This document shows, one piece after another, positions 43,341 to 53,700 of a DNA stretch of 64,000 bases. Where the stretch lies: positions 58,655 to 122,654 of the forward strand of contig NZ_QRDZ01000030.1 in assembly GCF_003386235.1 (NCBI RefSeq). Direction: 5' to 3'. The notes beneath the pieces were generated by a model. It ran no database searches. It was given only the letters and a program-made list of their open reading frames with translations, and was not told the DNA's origin. The position numbers and the translations under genes are program-made. Source of the DNA: Cohnella phaseoli (GTDB taxonomy: Bacteria > Bacillota > Bacilli > Paenibacillales > Paenibacillaceae). How positions within the stretch are numbered: the stretch's first letter is position 1; every line of letters starts with the position of its first letter.

Positions 43341-44024
43341 CTATTTGCCCTCGCCCTCGGATTCATCGATAAAACAAAGCAAACAATCCTCGTCCTGAAT
43401 ATGCTGCGTCCAGAGCGCCTCGATCTTCTCCTCGGAGCCGCCGCGGAGCGCGGACAGCAGTGCGGCATGATCGTCGGCGACCTTGCGCAGATCGTCGAAA
43501 CGACTCGTATTCTTAATGAAATGCAGGCGCAACCGGTTGACGATGCCCGACCAAATCTGCAGCGTATAGGAAGAATCGTCCAGAGAGAGGAGCTGCTCGT
43601 GAAATTGAATGTCCTCTTCCACCAGCGCGGGCAAGTCTCCGTCTGCCGCGAATTCCTTCATCCGCTCAACGATCTGCTCAAGCTTGCCGTAGAAAGCTTC
43701 GTCTCGTTTGGCACCGCTGTATTTCAAGGCGAACAGCTCCAGCTTCAGACGAATCGGAATCAACAGCTCCGTGACCTCCTCCTTCCGAACGTCGGCGACC
43801 GTCGTTTCCCGATAGGGAGAGCTGACGACAAGCCCCAGCGCCTCCAAATCCCGCAAAGCTTCGCGGATAGGTCCGCGGCTGATCGACATTTGCTTGGAAA
43901 TGTCCAGCTCCTTCAGCTTGTCTCCCGGCTTCAAATGCCCGCCGATAATCGCGCTGCGAATATCGTTCAGCACGCGTTGGCGCAGGGAGAGGTTTTCTTG
44001 GCTTTTGAATTGAAAAGTGTCCAT
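43341..44024 (-). CDS. GntR-family regulator, FadR/FCD subfamily
   Basis: A 227-residue regulator with the winged helix (VLNDIRSAIIGGHLKPGDKL, ISKQMSISRGPIREALRDLE) and an all-helical FCD ligand domain (EDIQFHEQLLSLDDSSYTLQ, DDHAALLSALRGGSEEKIEALW). FCD regulators sense small carboxylates or sugar acids, often with a bound metal. TTGTTGACAA upstream is a candidate self-operator. The mutarotase-like gene follows directly. Confidence 0.92.
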   Translation of the reverse strand: MDTFQFKSQENLSLRQRVLNDIRSAIIGGHLKPGDKLKELDISKQMSISRGPIREALRDLEALGLVVSSPYRETTVADVRKEEVTELLIPIRLKLELFALKYSGAKRDEAFYGKLEQIVERMKEFAADGDLPALVEEDIQFHEQLLSLDDSSYTLQIWSGIVNRLRLHFIKNTSRFDDLRKVADDHAALLSALRGGSEEKIEALWTQHIQDEDCLLCFIDESEGEGK

Positions 44025-44106
44025 GGCTGGCTAAACTCCTTAAGGAAGGTTGGCTTCGTCCGTATCAAGCCTTCTGTTATCGCCATTATAGAGGAATGCG
44101 TGTGCA

Positions 44107-44146
44107 TCTTCAACAAATGATTGGTGAAAGTCGATTGTTGACAACT
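44107..44146 (-). promoter_or_regulatory. Candidate FadR-type operator of the regulator gene
   Basis: GATTGTTGACAACT at 44133-44146 has the 4-2-4 palindrome TTGT-TG-ACAA, the spacing usual for FCD regulators. A TTGTTGAAG half-site lies at 44107-44115 on the minus strand. Both sequences recur before the PIG-L operon at 61745-61774. Confidence 0.55.
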
Positions 44147-44163
44147 GAAGAGAGCGATTCCCG

Positions 44164-45462
44164 CTATTTCTCCATAAACCTCTCACGATACTCCGTCGGG
44201 GTGAATCCGACCGCTTTTTTGAACACTTTGCTGAAGTAGTTGGTGTTCTCGTAGCCGACGATTTCGGCGATTTCGTAGGTTTTGAGGTGCGGATTCAGCA
44301 TCAGCTTGCTGGCCTTCTCGATGCGCAGTCTCGTTACGTAATCGATGAAATTTTCCCCGGACTCGCTTTTGAAAATACGGCTGAGATAGGACGCATTAAC
44401 GGCAAAGCGCTGCGCGACGCTCTCCAGCGTGATTTGTTCTTTGAAGTTTTCTTTAATATAAGCGGCGACGTTTTCGACCAGATCGTCTTTCGGATCTTTT
44501 TCTTTTTTCTTGATCTCGTCGAAAAATATCGTCTCCGGTCCGTTCCCGGATTTGGCGTATTTCAGGGCATGAGCGGCTTCCAAAAAGGAATTAGGAATAT
44601 CCTCCGGTTGGAAATAGCCCTTGCCGATTCCGGCGCAAGTATCCGCGTTCAGAGCGCTCTTCAAGCTCGATCGTACTTGGCCAACGGCTTCTTCGGCATA
44701 GTCGGCGCAGGCGTTAGGCGAAGTTCCCGGCAGATAACCGATAAACAATATTTGCTCGTTTTTGGCGGCGGAACTGCGGAAGGACAAGAGCGAGATCGAG
44801 TCGAAGCGCAGCATGCCAATGATGTTGTCGATGGCATAGTAGAGCAGCTGGTCGTCGCCTTCGAATTTCTCCTCGGCCAAACGGTCGTAATGGCGAATAT
44901 GGACGACGGCCATGTGGAAGGCATGGCACTCGACGCGAAGATTAAGCTGGGCCATCAGCCTTTGGAAGCGGGCCGAGGTAACCTGTTGCTCGGTGAGCAT
45001 AGCGTTGAGATACTGCTCTTTAAGCGCGGGCAAGCTTTGATTCAAGGCTCCTTTTAATTGAAGCTGCTCCTCGCGCTCCATCCGCAGCTTCTCGATGTCG
45101 CGAATGGCTGCGGACAGCGATTGGTTAAGATCCTGCTCTCCGATCGGCTTTAAGATATAGTTGACGGCTCGATGGACCATCGCCTGTCGAATCCATTCGA
45201 ATTCGGCATGTCCGCTGATGACGATAATTTTGAGGTGCGGCAGGTCGGCGTTAATGCGTTCCATGAATTCAATGCCGTTCATCAGAGGCATTTTAATATC
45301 GGTCAGAATCACGTCCGGCTTAAGCTCCAACGCCATGCGATAGGCGCTTTCTCCATCGGAAGCTTCTCCGACGAGCTCGGCCTTCAGAAAGTTCCAGCGA
45401 ATCTGTTCCTTCAGCGATCTGCGCACCCAGACTTCGTCGTCGACGAGCATGATTTTATACAT
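44164..45462 (-). CDS. YesN-type response regulator (REC + AraC)
   Basis: A 432-residue protein. The receiver domain has the phosphorylated aspartate at about residue 55 (VILTDIKMP), acidic pair VDDE and lysine in ILKPIG. A middle region of about 200 residues without known domain follows, then an AraC helix-turn-helix from about 330 (RFAVNASYLSRIFKSESG, IAEIVGYENTNYFSKVFKKA, ending FTPTEYRE). It overlaps the kinase gene by 8 bp and probably activates the divergent importer and glycosidase genes. Confidence 0.94.
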   Translation of the reverse strand: MYKIMLVDDEVWVRRSLKEQIRWNFLKAELVGEASDGESAYRMALELKPDVILTDIKMPLMNGIEFMERINADLPHLKIIVISGHAEFEWIRQAMVHRAVNYILKPIGEQDLNQSLSAAIRDIEKLRMEREEQLQLKGALNQSLPALKEQYLNAMLTEQQVTSARFQRLMAQLNLRVECHAFHMAVVHIRHYDRLAEEKFEGDDQLLYYAIDNIIGMLRFDSISLLSFRSSAAKNEQILFIGYLPGTSPNACADYAEEAVGQVRSSLKSALNADTCAGIGKGYFQPEDIPNSFLEAAHALKYAKSGNGPETIFFDEIKKKEKDPKDDLVENVAAYIKENFKEQITLESVAQRFAVNASYLSRIFKSESGENFIDYVTRLRIEKASKLMLNPHLKTYEIAEIVGYENTNYFSKVFKKAVGFTPTEYRERFMEK

Positions 45463-47290
45463 CGTTCCAGCCTCCTTGATGTCTGACCGCCGGGATGAGA
45501 AGCACGACCTCCGTGCCTTCGCCGGGAGCGCTCCGAATGCTTAAGCGATAGTTTGCTCCATAAAACAGCTTTAGTCTGGCATCGACGTTGAGAATCCCGA
45601 TGCTTTCCTTACCGTTTGAAAGTGCAGGAACATCGGCATGTCCCAATGAGCGGCGCAACCGGTCGAGCGTATCCTGATCCATGCCCGCGCCGTTGTCCCG
45701 GATTGCGATCTCGATCTTGTCGTCGTGGGTAAGCCGGCCGAGCAGCTCCACCGTTCCGGCGCCCCGTCTCTTATCCAGACCGTGCCGGAACGAATTCTCG
45801 ATGATCGGCTGAAGCACAAGCTTAACGATTCCGTAGGCCTTAAGCTCCTCCGACATCTGCACCTTAATCCGAACCTCGTCTTCCAGACGGATGCTCTGGA
45901 TGTCCAAATAGCTTTTGACATGCTCCAGCTCTTGCTCGAAGGGGACGAAGTCTCCCTTTGTTTTTATGCTATACCTTAGCATATATCCGAGCGACCGGGA
46001 AGCGTGGTCGATCTCGGGAACCTTCTTGACGACGGCGATGCTGCTGATCAATTGCAAAGTATTATACAGAAAATGGGGATTGATCTGAGCCTGCAGAGCC
46101 TTGAATTCCGCATCCTTGCGCAGAATCGTCGCTTTGTATTCGCTTTCGATCAATTCGTTGACTTTGCTGACCATCTGATTAAAGCTGGTGTTTAACTGCC
46201 CGATCTCGTCTTTGGAGCGGCCGAGCACCTGTACGTTGAAATCTCCGGCCTCTACCTTTTTCATGGAAAGGTTTAATCTGTAGATCGGCCTGTAAATCGT
46301 CAAATAAAGCAGAAGCAGCATGAACGAGAAGATGAAGATCGAAACGACGGTGATCACTCCGTAAAATACGGACAAATTCAACGTATGCTTGTTGATCGAT
46401 TCATCCGGCGTCACGCTGACGATTTTCCAGCCGGAGATGGCGGAGGTTTGGGTGGTCAAGTGAACCGGGCGACTGTTCACGACCACCTTGGCAGGCTGGT
46501 CGTCGGAGCTTGCGATCCGGTCCAGCAGGGATTGGTCGTCTTCTTGAAATTCGATATCCCGATCGCGATAGATCAAGCTGCCGTTATTATCGATGACAAG
46601 AAATTTGCTGTCGTACGAATCCGCCGCTCTGCCAATTAACCGACCGATGGAATCGAGCTTGATATCGACGAGCAGCACGCCCAGATGCTCCCCCTCGATA
46701 TTGCGGATCTCCCTGGCGAACGAGAAGACGTCGCTCGATCCGTTGGAGAGAAGCCAAGACCGGTGCAGGCCGAAAAACGTCGTTTTTCCCTTATTGTTCA
46801 GCGTCCGGGAGTACCAGTCTTCTTCCTCCGGGTCGTAGTTCGATTTGATGGCTCCTGCATAAGACTTGTAAAACAAGTTTTTGTTTTTCGTAAAGACGAA
46901 GATGCTTGCGATGTCGTTGGACTGCGTCAGGACGTACATGAAAAACTTATCGAACTCCCGGTGGTCCTGAACGAATTCCAGGGAATCGGGCCCGTATTTA
47001 TCCTTGCTAAGCGTATTGAACAGCACGGACGAATACATAGTCGACGTCATGCCGTCTATTTTCATCAGCCAGTCCTCCAGATTGTTGTTCACTTGAACGG
47101 TCATGCCGGACAACGAGGTTTGGATCTCTCGCTTGATCAGGTTAACGGTGTTCGTATAGGAAACGTAATAGATGATAATGACGGGGATAAAAATAGTGAA
47201 CAGATAAAACAAAATAAATTTTCGTATTAGACCTATGTTTCGCGATCGATTCAACAGCCAGTTGAGCCCATTCTTCACGGAATTCGCCAC
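45455..47290 (-). CDS. YesM-type sensor histidine kinase
   Basis: A 611-residue membrane kinase: helix at about 22-42 (FILFYLFTIFIPVIIIYYVS), an extracellular Cache-type sensor, a second helix near 305-330, a HAMP linker, the His_kinase block with the phosphorylated histidine in QINPHFLYNTLQ (about residue 407), and an ATPase domain with NGAGMD and GIGILNVDARL. It lies just before its response regulator. It senses a sugar, possibly with the lipoprotein at 47499 as co-sensor. Confidence 0.94.
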   Translation of the reverse strand: MANSVKNGLNWLLNRSRNIGLIRKFILFYLFTIFIPVIIIYYVSYTNTVNLIKREIQTSLSGMTVQVNNNLEDWLMKIDGMTSTMYSSVLFNTLSKDKYGPDSLEFVQDHREFDKFFMYVLTQSNDIASIFVFTKNKNLFYKSYAGAIKSNYDPEEEDWYSRTLNNKGKTTFFGLHRSWLLSNGSSDVFSFAREIRNIEGEHLGVLLVDIKLDSIGRLIGRAADSYDSKFLVIDNNGSLIYRDRDIEFQEDDQSLLDRIASSDDQPAKVVVNSRPVHLTTQTSAISGWKIVSVTPDESINKHTLNLSVFYGVITVVSIFIFSFMLLLLYLTIYRPIYRLNLSMKKVEAGDFNVQVLGRSKDEIGQLNTSFNQMVSKVNELIESEYKATILRKDAEFKALQAQINPHFLYNTLQLISSIAVVKKVPEIDHASRSLGYMLRYSIKTKGDFVPFEQELEHVKSYLDIQSIRLEDEVRIKVQMSEELKAYGIVKLVLQPIIENSFRHGLDKRRGAGTVELLGRLTHDDKIEIAIRDNGAGMDQDTLDRLRRSLGHADVPALSNGKESIGILNVDARLKLFYGANYRLSIRSAPGEGTEVVLLIPAVRHQGGWNDV

Positions 47291-47379
47291 CCCGAGTCGT
47301 CATTTTCTACGGCTTTATGCAAGCAATATACCACAGCCTTCGAGATTTGCAGTAAAAATATTACCCATCGATCGGTAAA

Positions 47380-47417
47380 GTTTGATTCTTAATTAATGCT
47401 CTGTTTGATTCTATACT
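47380..47417 (+). promoter_or_regulatory. Promoter with direct repeats upstream of the importer operon
   Basis: GTTTGATTCT occurs at 47380-47389 and 47403-47412, 23 bp apart. The second copy runs into a -10 candidate TATACT (47412-47417). No good -35 is present, as expected of a promoter activated by the YesN-type regulator. Confidence 0.5.
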
Positions 47418-47498
47418 AAGAGCAGTTGGACTCGTTCTTCAATGGCGCCGTTGAAAAATAGCCAAACTAATCGCGATAGAGTAGGAAGGGGTCCGTTC

Positions 47499-48824
47499 AT
47501 GAAAAAGACAATAAAATCGGCCGCAGTCAGCTTGCTCGCCTTATCCGTTCTTGCCGCTTGCGGCAACGGGAAAAATGAAAACGCAGCCAGTCCTTCGTCT
47601 AGTCAGCCCGCGTCCTCCGCGGCCGCGACCGACAAGGAGCCGGCCAAATCGGTCACGCTCACTCACTTAACCTGGCGCGTGCCGGATGTGGGCAAAGGGT
47701 ATGACCTCTTCAAGCAAAAATACGAATCGGAGCATCCGAACGTTAAGATCGAGGTGAACAACATCGCCTCCGATCAATATTTCAATATGCTGCAAACCAA
47801 GCTGCTGAGCGGAGATCCGCCGGATATTATTACGACGGCGATGGGAGCGACCGAGCTGATCGCGCAGGTAGAGAACGGCTTCGTCGCGGATTTGACGAAC
47901 GAGGCTTTCGTGCAGAACATTTTGCCGGGGGCGCTCGACGGAGCCAAAATCGACGGCAAAGTATACGGCATTCCCTACGATCTTGTGTCCCTCGTCGTGT
48001 TGTACAACAAGAAGATTTTTGCCGACAACGGCTTGTCGGTGCCGACGAATTACGAGGAGTTCCTGCAAGTGTGCGAAGCGCTGAAAGCCAAAAACATCAC
48101 TCCGATTTCTTACGGCATCAAGGATTCCTATCTGACTCTGTTCCTGCCGTTCCAGATCGCGCCGACCTCGGTGTACGCCAAAAACCAAAAGTTCGACGCC
48201 GGACTGCTGACGGGAGAGACGCAGTTCAACTCCGACGGCTGGAAGAGGGCGCTCGGCATTCCGTTCGAGCTGAAAGAGAAAGGCTATTTCACCGAAAACG
48301 CATTAGGCGTGGGCGACCAGCAGAGCGTCGAAATGTTCGCTCGCGGCGAAGCGGCCATGACCATTAACGGAACGTTCGGAGTCAGCGTGGCGAGAGCGGC
48401 TAATCCGGACTTGGAGCTGGGTATGTTCCCGTTCCCGGGCAACGAGCCGGGCGAGGAGAATTGGATGGCCTTAAACGTCGGACAGATTATGGCGCTGTCC
48501 AGCTCCAGCAAAAACCTGGAAGAGGGCAAGAAGTATTTGGCGGCATGGGCCGACAAAGCTTATGCGCAAGCTTGGACGGACGAAGCCAAGTCGATCTCCA
48601 CGATCGAGGGAGTCACCAACGATTTCGATCCCGTTCAGAACGATATGACCGAGTACTTGGCCAAGACGAAAACTTGGCAGTTCGCCAACGCGGGATGGCC
48701 GCCGGGCGTGTCGGATGCGTTCATGAAGACGTTCCAAGAGGTCTACGCCGGCAAAGGTACGGTAGACGATATCCTTGTCGCGATGGACAAAGCGGTCGAG
48801 CAAGCCAAATCGCTGCAAAAATAA
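47499..48824 (+). CDS. Sugar ABC transporter substrate-binding lipoprotein
   Basis: A 441-residue lipoprotein (lipobox SVLAAC, Ser/Ala-rich linker) with family 1 motifs: HLTWRVPDVGKGYDLFKQK, GDPPDIITTAMGATEL, YGIPYDLVSLVVLYNKKIF, ARGEAAMTINGTFGVSVA. ATG 47499 has GGAAGGGG upstream. It supplies the permeases at 48897 and 49787 with the products of the glycosidases downstream. Confidence 0.93.
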   Translation: MKKTIKSAAVSLLALSVLAACGNGKNENAASPSSSQPASSAAATDKEPAKSVTLTHLTWRVPDVGKGYDLFKQKYESEHPNVKIEVNNIASDQYFNMLQTKLLSGDPPDIITTAMGATELIAQVENGFVADLTNEAFVQNILPGALDGAKIDGKVYGIPYDLVSLVVLYNKKIFADNGLSVPTNYEEFLQVCEALKAKNITPISYGIKDSYLTLFLPFQIAPTSVYAKNQKFDAGLLTGETQFNSDGWKRALGIPFELKEKGYFTENALGVGDQQSVEMFARGEAAMTINGTFGVSVARAANPDLELGMFPFPGNEPGEENWMALNVGQIMALSSSSKNLEEGKKYLAAWADKAYAQAWTDEAKSISTIEGVTNDFDPVQNDMTEYLAKTKTWQFANAGWPPGVSDAFMKTFQEVYAGKGTVDDILVAMDKAVEQAKSLQK

Positions 48825-48837
48825 CGGGAGTTTCAGG

Positions 48838-48879
48838 TGCAGCTTCGTTCCGGTCTTGACTTGAGCGAAGCTGCATTTT
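48838..48879 (+). terminator. Attenuator-like hairpin between binding-protein and permease genes
   Basis: A perfect 10-bp stem, TGCAGCTTCG (48838-48847) with CGAAGCTGCA (48866-48875), is followed by TTTT just before the ribosome binding site AAGGAGG of the permease gene. It looks like a partial terminator. Confidence 0.7.
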
Positions 48880-48896
48880 CAGTAAGGAGGCAGAAC

Positions 48897-49790
48897 TTGA
48901 AATTGAACAGACGCATAACCACCTCGATGACTTGGTTCACATTTTTGATCCCCGCGCTCATTTTGTACGGCGCTTTTTTTATCTATCCTTCGGCGGGGAG
49001 TTTGTATTACAGCTTTACGGATTGGGCGGGCCTTTCCAAAAACATCGACTTCGTAGGTTTTCGCAATTATATCCGCATTTTCGAGGATGAGGCGCTGCTG
49101 AGCGCAATCAAAAACACCGTTATTCTCGTTGTGATCGTAACCGTGCTTCAGAACGTCTTGGCTCTAGCTCTGGCGGAAGCGCTGAATGGAAACATCAAAT
49201 CGCGCAACCTGCTGCGGACGGTTTTCTTCCTTCCGGCCGTCATGAGCACGCTCGCGGTCGGGTTTATTTGGAGCTACCTATACAATCCCGTCGACGGCGT
49301 AATCAACGCATTGCTGAGAAGCATCGGTCTGTCCTCGCTGGCGCAAGACTGGCTGGGCAACCCGGATACCGCGTTGTACGCGATAATCGTGATCCTGATT
49401 TGGCAGAACGCCGGGTACTCAATGGTCATCTATTTGTCCGGATTGCAGAGCATTTCGGAGACGTATTACGAAGCGGCTTCGATCGACGGAGCCAATTATG
49501 CGCAGAAGTTCAAGCACATCACCTTCCCGCTAATCGGTCCTGCCATTACGATCAACGTGGTCCTGTGCGTCATCGGGGGCATGAAAACCTTCGACGTCAT
49601 TTACGCGACGACCGGCGGCGGGCCCGGATACGCGACGGAGACGTTCGCCAGCATTTTATTTCGCAAAGCGTTCAGCGGAATGGCCGAATTCGGATACGGC
49701 TCCGCCGTTGCCGTCGTCTTGTTCGTCGTCATCCTGCTTGTCTCCAATCTCTTGACGAAATTTCTGAGAGGGAGAGAGGTGGAATCATGA
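48897..49790 (+). CDS. Sugar ABC transporter permease, MalF/UgpA type
   Basis: A 297-residue membrane protein from TTG 48897 with AAGGAGG upstream; the longer frame from GTG 48837 would translate the attenuator hairpin. Coupling motif YEAASIDGANYAQKFKHITFP. It overlaps the next permease by ATGA. Confidence 0.92.
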   Translation: MKLNRRITTSMTWFTFLIPALILYGAFFIYPSAGSLYYSFTDWAGLSKNIDFVGFRNYIRIFEDEALLSAIKNTVILVVIVTVLQNVLALALAEALNGNIKSRNLLRTVFFLPAVMSTLAVGFIWSYLYNPVDGVINALLRSIGLSSLAQDWLGNPDTALYAIIVILIWQNAGYSMVIYLSGLQSISETYYEAASIDGANYAQKFKHITFPLIGPAITINVVLCVIGGMKTFDVIYATTGGGPGYATETFASILFRKAFSGMAEFGYGSAVAVVLFVVILLVSNLLTKFLRGREVES

Positions 49791-50632
49791 GCAGAAGCGC
49801 AACCGGACTGAAAAAATATTATTTATCGCTGGAGCTGCTGCTGATCGCAGTGGGAGCATGTTCGTTTTATCCCGTTTTCCTTATGATCGCGGATGCGTTC
49901 AAGACGAGAGAGGGAATGGCCGCTCGCCCTTTCGGCTTGCCCGGCGCCTCCGACTTTACGCTGGACAATTTGAAGAACGCCATCTACAACCTGAAGTTTT
50001 ATCAGCCGCTGTTCAACAGCGCGTGGATTACACTCGCGTCCATCGTGTTGGTTATTCTCGTTTCATCGCTTGCGGCTTATCCGATCGCCAGGCAGAAGAC
50101 AAGACTGTATAAGTTCATGTACTTCTTCTTTCTCGCGGGACTGATGATTCCGTATCAATTGGCGATGATTACGCTGTATAAGGAAGTCATGTGGCTGGGG
50201 CTGATGAATCAAGGTATGGGATTGGTTCTCGTGTACGGGGGTATCTTCCTTTCGTTCCCGATCTTCTTTTACAGCGGATTCATCAAAACCGTCCCCTATG
50301 AGCTGGAAGAGGCTGCACTTATGGACGGATACGGCCGATATCGGATTTTTTTCAGCATTGTTTTCCCTTTGCTAAAGCCGGCGACGGCGACGATTACTGT
50401 ATTAATGATCCTTAGTCTGTGGAACGAGTTTACGATGGCGCTGCTCTTTCTGCAAAAGCCGGACAAGGTGACTTTAACGGTCGTTACGTACGCCTTCAAA
50501 GGTCAGTATCACGTCCATTGGCCGAACATGTTCGCAGGTCTGCTCATTTCGATTGTCCCGATGGTTGTCCTGTTTCTGTCTGTGCAAAGGTTTTTCATCC
50601 GCGGAATTACCGCAGGAGCATTAAAAGGTTGA
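49787..50632 (+). CDS. Sugar ABC transporter permease, MalG/UgpE type
   Basis: A 281-residue permease beginning at the ATGA overlap. Coupling motif LEEAALMDGYGRYRIFFSIVFP and the family ending GITAGALKG. It completes the importer, again without an ATPase gene. Confidence 0.92.
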   Translation: MSRSATGLKKYYLSLELLLIAVGACSFYPVFLMIADAFKTREGMAARPFGLPGASDFTLDNLKNAIYNLKFYQPLFNSAWITLASIVLVILVSSLAAYPIARQKTRLYKFMYFFFLAGLMIPYQLAMITLYKEVMWLGLMNQGMGLVLVYGGIFLSFPIFFYSGFIKTVPYELEEAALMDGYGRYRIFFSIVFPLLKPATATITVLMILSLWNEFTMALLFLQKPDKVTLTVVTYAFKGQYHVHWPNMFAGLLISIVPMVVLFLSVQRFFIRGITAGALKG

Positions 50633-50701
50633 ACGAGCAAGGCGGTACGGGTTAGCGAATGTTAGCGAGTACATTCTCCATCCATGAGGAGGTTCTTAAT
50701 G

Positions 50702-53700
50702 ATGATTAAGAAATCAAGCCTGCTTCTGATTGCGATCTGCTGCTTGTTGGCTTCAATTCCGGCGTTGTTCGTTGATGCGGATCATGCGCATGCCAATGCC
50801 AGCGTAAGCATTTCTTTGAAAAATAACACGAAATCGTATAACGGCGCGACGAGCGGCATGGGAGGGACCGTGATGCCTTTCGGTTATCTCCCCCATATGC
50901 AGGTCAAAGATTTTAATGACGACGATCTGGCCGAGCTCGTTACGCAGTTCAAGAAAACGGGCTCGACCGTCGCGAGGCTGTGGGTGAACGGGGATTGGTT
51001 CGAACCGGTGAACGACAATTCCGATCCGGACGTCATGAACGACGCGGGGTTTACGTGGAATAGCTTAGGCATGCAAAGCCTGTACAAGTACATCGAAGCT
51101 TTCCAGCAAGCGGGGGTCGATTGTTTCGTCGACATCATCTATCAAGAGCCTAAGCTGATGTATCCTTGGTTGATTGCATCCCCCGTGGAACCGCTAAGCG
51201 GACCGGCGGCCGGGAAAATTGAAGAATACGCCGAGCATGCCGCCGCTCTGGTCAAACAGCTGACGGTCGTCAAAGGGTATACGAACGTGAAGTTTTTCTC
51301 CGTCGCGGGCGAGCCTAACAATTATTTCATCTCTCCTACGGGCGTCAGTTACATCGACCATTACAAGGCGTCGATGACGGCCATTCACGATCGGCTGGAG
51401 CGCGAGAACCTACTGCAATACGTGAAGCTGATCGCCCCGGAGATCGGCTCTTCCGATCACGACGCGGGAGATTGGCTGAGCGAATTGTCGCTCGATATTC
51501 CGTCAAGCATCGACGCGTATTCGATCCATTCGGGGTCCACGAAGAAGGATTCGACGGACGGAACCTTCGTCGCGCAGATGACGGACTTTATAGACACGAT
51601 CAAAGCCAACGATCCGAACGGCGCGGACAAGCCGTTCATGATCACCGACTATTTTTCGACCGGCAGCATTCGAACGCCGGAGGACGGGATTAACGCCGTT
51701 GCGATGATCGCCAACGGGCTTCGTATCGGTATTTCCGAATTCGGCAGATGGTCGTTCGCCGAAGACATATGGCCGGGAGGCACCAACCAGACTTCGACAA
51801 GCTTCGGAGATTACGGCTACGGCATCATTGGCAGCAAGCAGGAGAACTTTACGGTAAAGCCTACCTATAAGGCGACGGCTTTGATGCATAAGTTCGTCCC
51901 TCGCGGATCGACGACCTATCGGGCCGAGACTTCGAATGAAGCCGTCATTCCCGCAATGATTAAGACCGCAAACGGCAAGCATACAATCATCGTCGTGAAT
52001 TGGTCCGACGAGGCGGCGGACGTCTCTTTTAATCTCGAAAATCCGATCGGTACGACGTTCAAAAAATATCGTTTTTGGAGCTTGCAGACGGATATGGTAG
52101 ACAAGTTCGGAGAGCTTCCGGTCAGCTTCGCGACGCAAACCGTGAGCGGCACCTCTTTCACGGATACCGTTCCCGCGAACACCGTTTATTTCTATACCGA
52201 CATTCCGGACGACGTCGCCCCCGGACAAGTCGCGGGAGTCGGCGCGGTCTCGTCCGACTTCAAGAAATCCACGGTAACCTGGACGGCCAACGTCGAACCC
52301 GATCTGGCTTACTATCGCATCTATCGAAGCGAGACGAGCGGCTTTATTCCTTCCCGCACGAACAAAATCGGCGAGAGGTGGATTAAGCCGGGAGGATCGC
52401 CGCAATTCGACGATAAGAACGTAGAGCAAGGAAAGACTTATTATTACAAGGTTTCCGCGGTGGACACCTCCGAGAACGAAGGCCTTTACTCGGCGGAAGC
52501 TTCCGTTACGATCGGCAATGAATCCTATTCCAATACGTTAACGGTCGACTCGTCGGGAGCCTATTTCGAGATCAACGCCGATTACGAGGGCGGATACAAG
52601 GTCAGGCTGGACAAGAGCTCGGGTACGATCGGGTTTCTGCAAGACCAATTAGGATTCAACCGGCTTAACCTTGGAATCGATCAATATTCCGTTCCCTTGG
52701 TCTTAAAGAACGGGCCGTCGGCCTTTACCAACGTCGTGGTTAACGGAGGGGCCGAGAGCGGCGCATCGGCTCCGGACGACTGGTCGACCTGGAATAGCGG
52801 AGGCGGAACGCTAACCTGGGATTCGGCGGTTACGCACAGCGGTGTCCGCTCGCTCAAAATTCAAAATTCGTCCACATCGGTCAACTCGGTGTGGCTACAG
52901 AACATTCCCGGCATCAGTGCGGGGAAGGATTACGAGGTATCTTATTGGGTGAAGACCGACAGCGTGGACGGACCCTCTAATGGCGGACAGGGAGTCTATT
53001 TCAACGTGCAATTCCTCGATTCGAATGGCGCGGTTCTCGGAGCGACCGGCGGATTCGACGGCGCGTCGAACGTAGGCACGCACGGCTGGCTGAATTTCAC
53101 GTCCAGAGTTCGTCCGCCTGCGGGCACGTCTTCAATTTTGCTGGGCGCGTTAATGTACGGCAACAGCGGAACCGTATGGTTCGACGATATCAGCATCGAG
53201 CTTCTGCCCGACATTGCCGTATCCGGCTCGCTTGCCCAGACTTATGTCGCGGATTCGGTTACGTATACGGACGTTTCTTCCGCGCAGAAGCGAATTAAGA
53301 CGGTTGTCGGAGATACGTCGCTTACGTACGACTTCTTTAACGACCGAATCGAAATGAAGGTCGAGGGTCCGAACGCGGGAGGTTATCTGATCGAAGCGGG
53401 AGATTTGGTTACCCGCAATTTGACGACGGCCGCCTGGTCGGACGGGTCCAAGGATACGATCAGCGACACAGCGCCCGGATTCGCCTATACGAAGAACGCG
53501 ACGAGCTTGACGCTGTATCAGCCGCCATCCGCTCAAGCGATTAAGTACGAGTTCTCGGGAAGCAAATCGGTCACGCTCAAGAACGGTTATCGCTTCCGCG
53601 GCTATTATTCGAGGTTTCAGGTGAACAGCGGAGAAACGTTTACGATGAAATTGCCCAAGATGGCTCTCAATTCGAACGGAGGAGCGGAAGCGGGAACGAC

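Noticed and set aside
49268..49786. Upstream extension of the 49787 permease frame
   Set aside because: It is an Arg-rich shadow of the preceding permease gene; the ATGA overlap at 49787 gives the real start.
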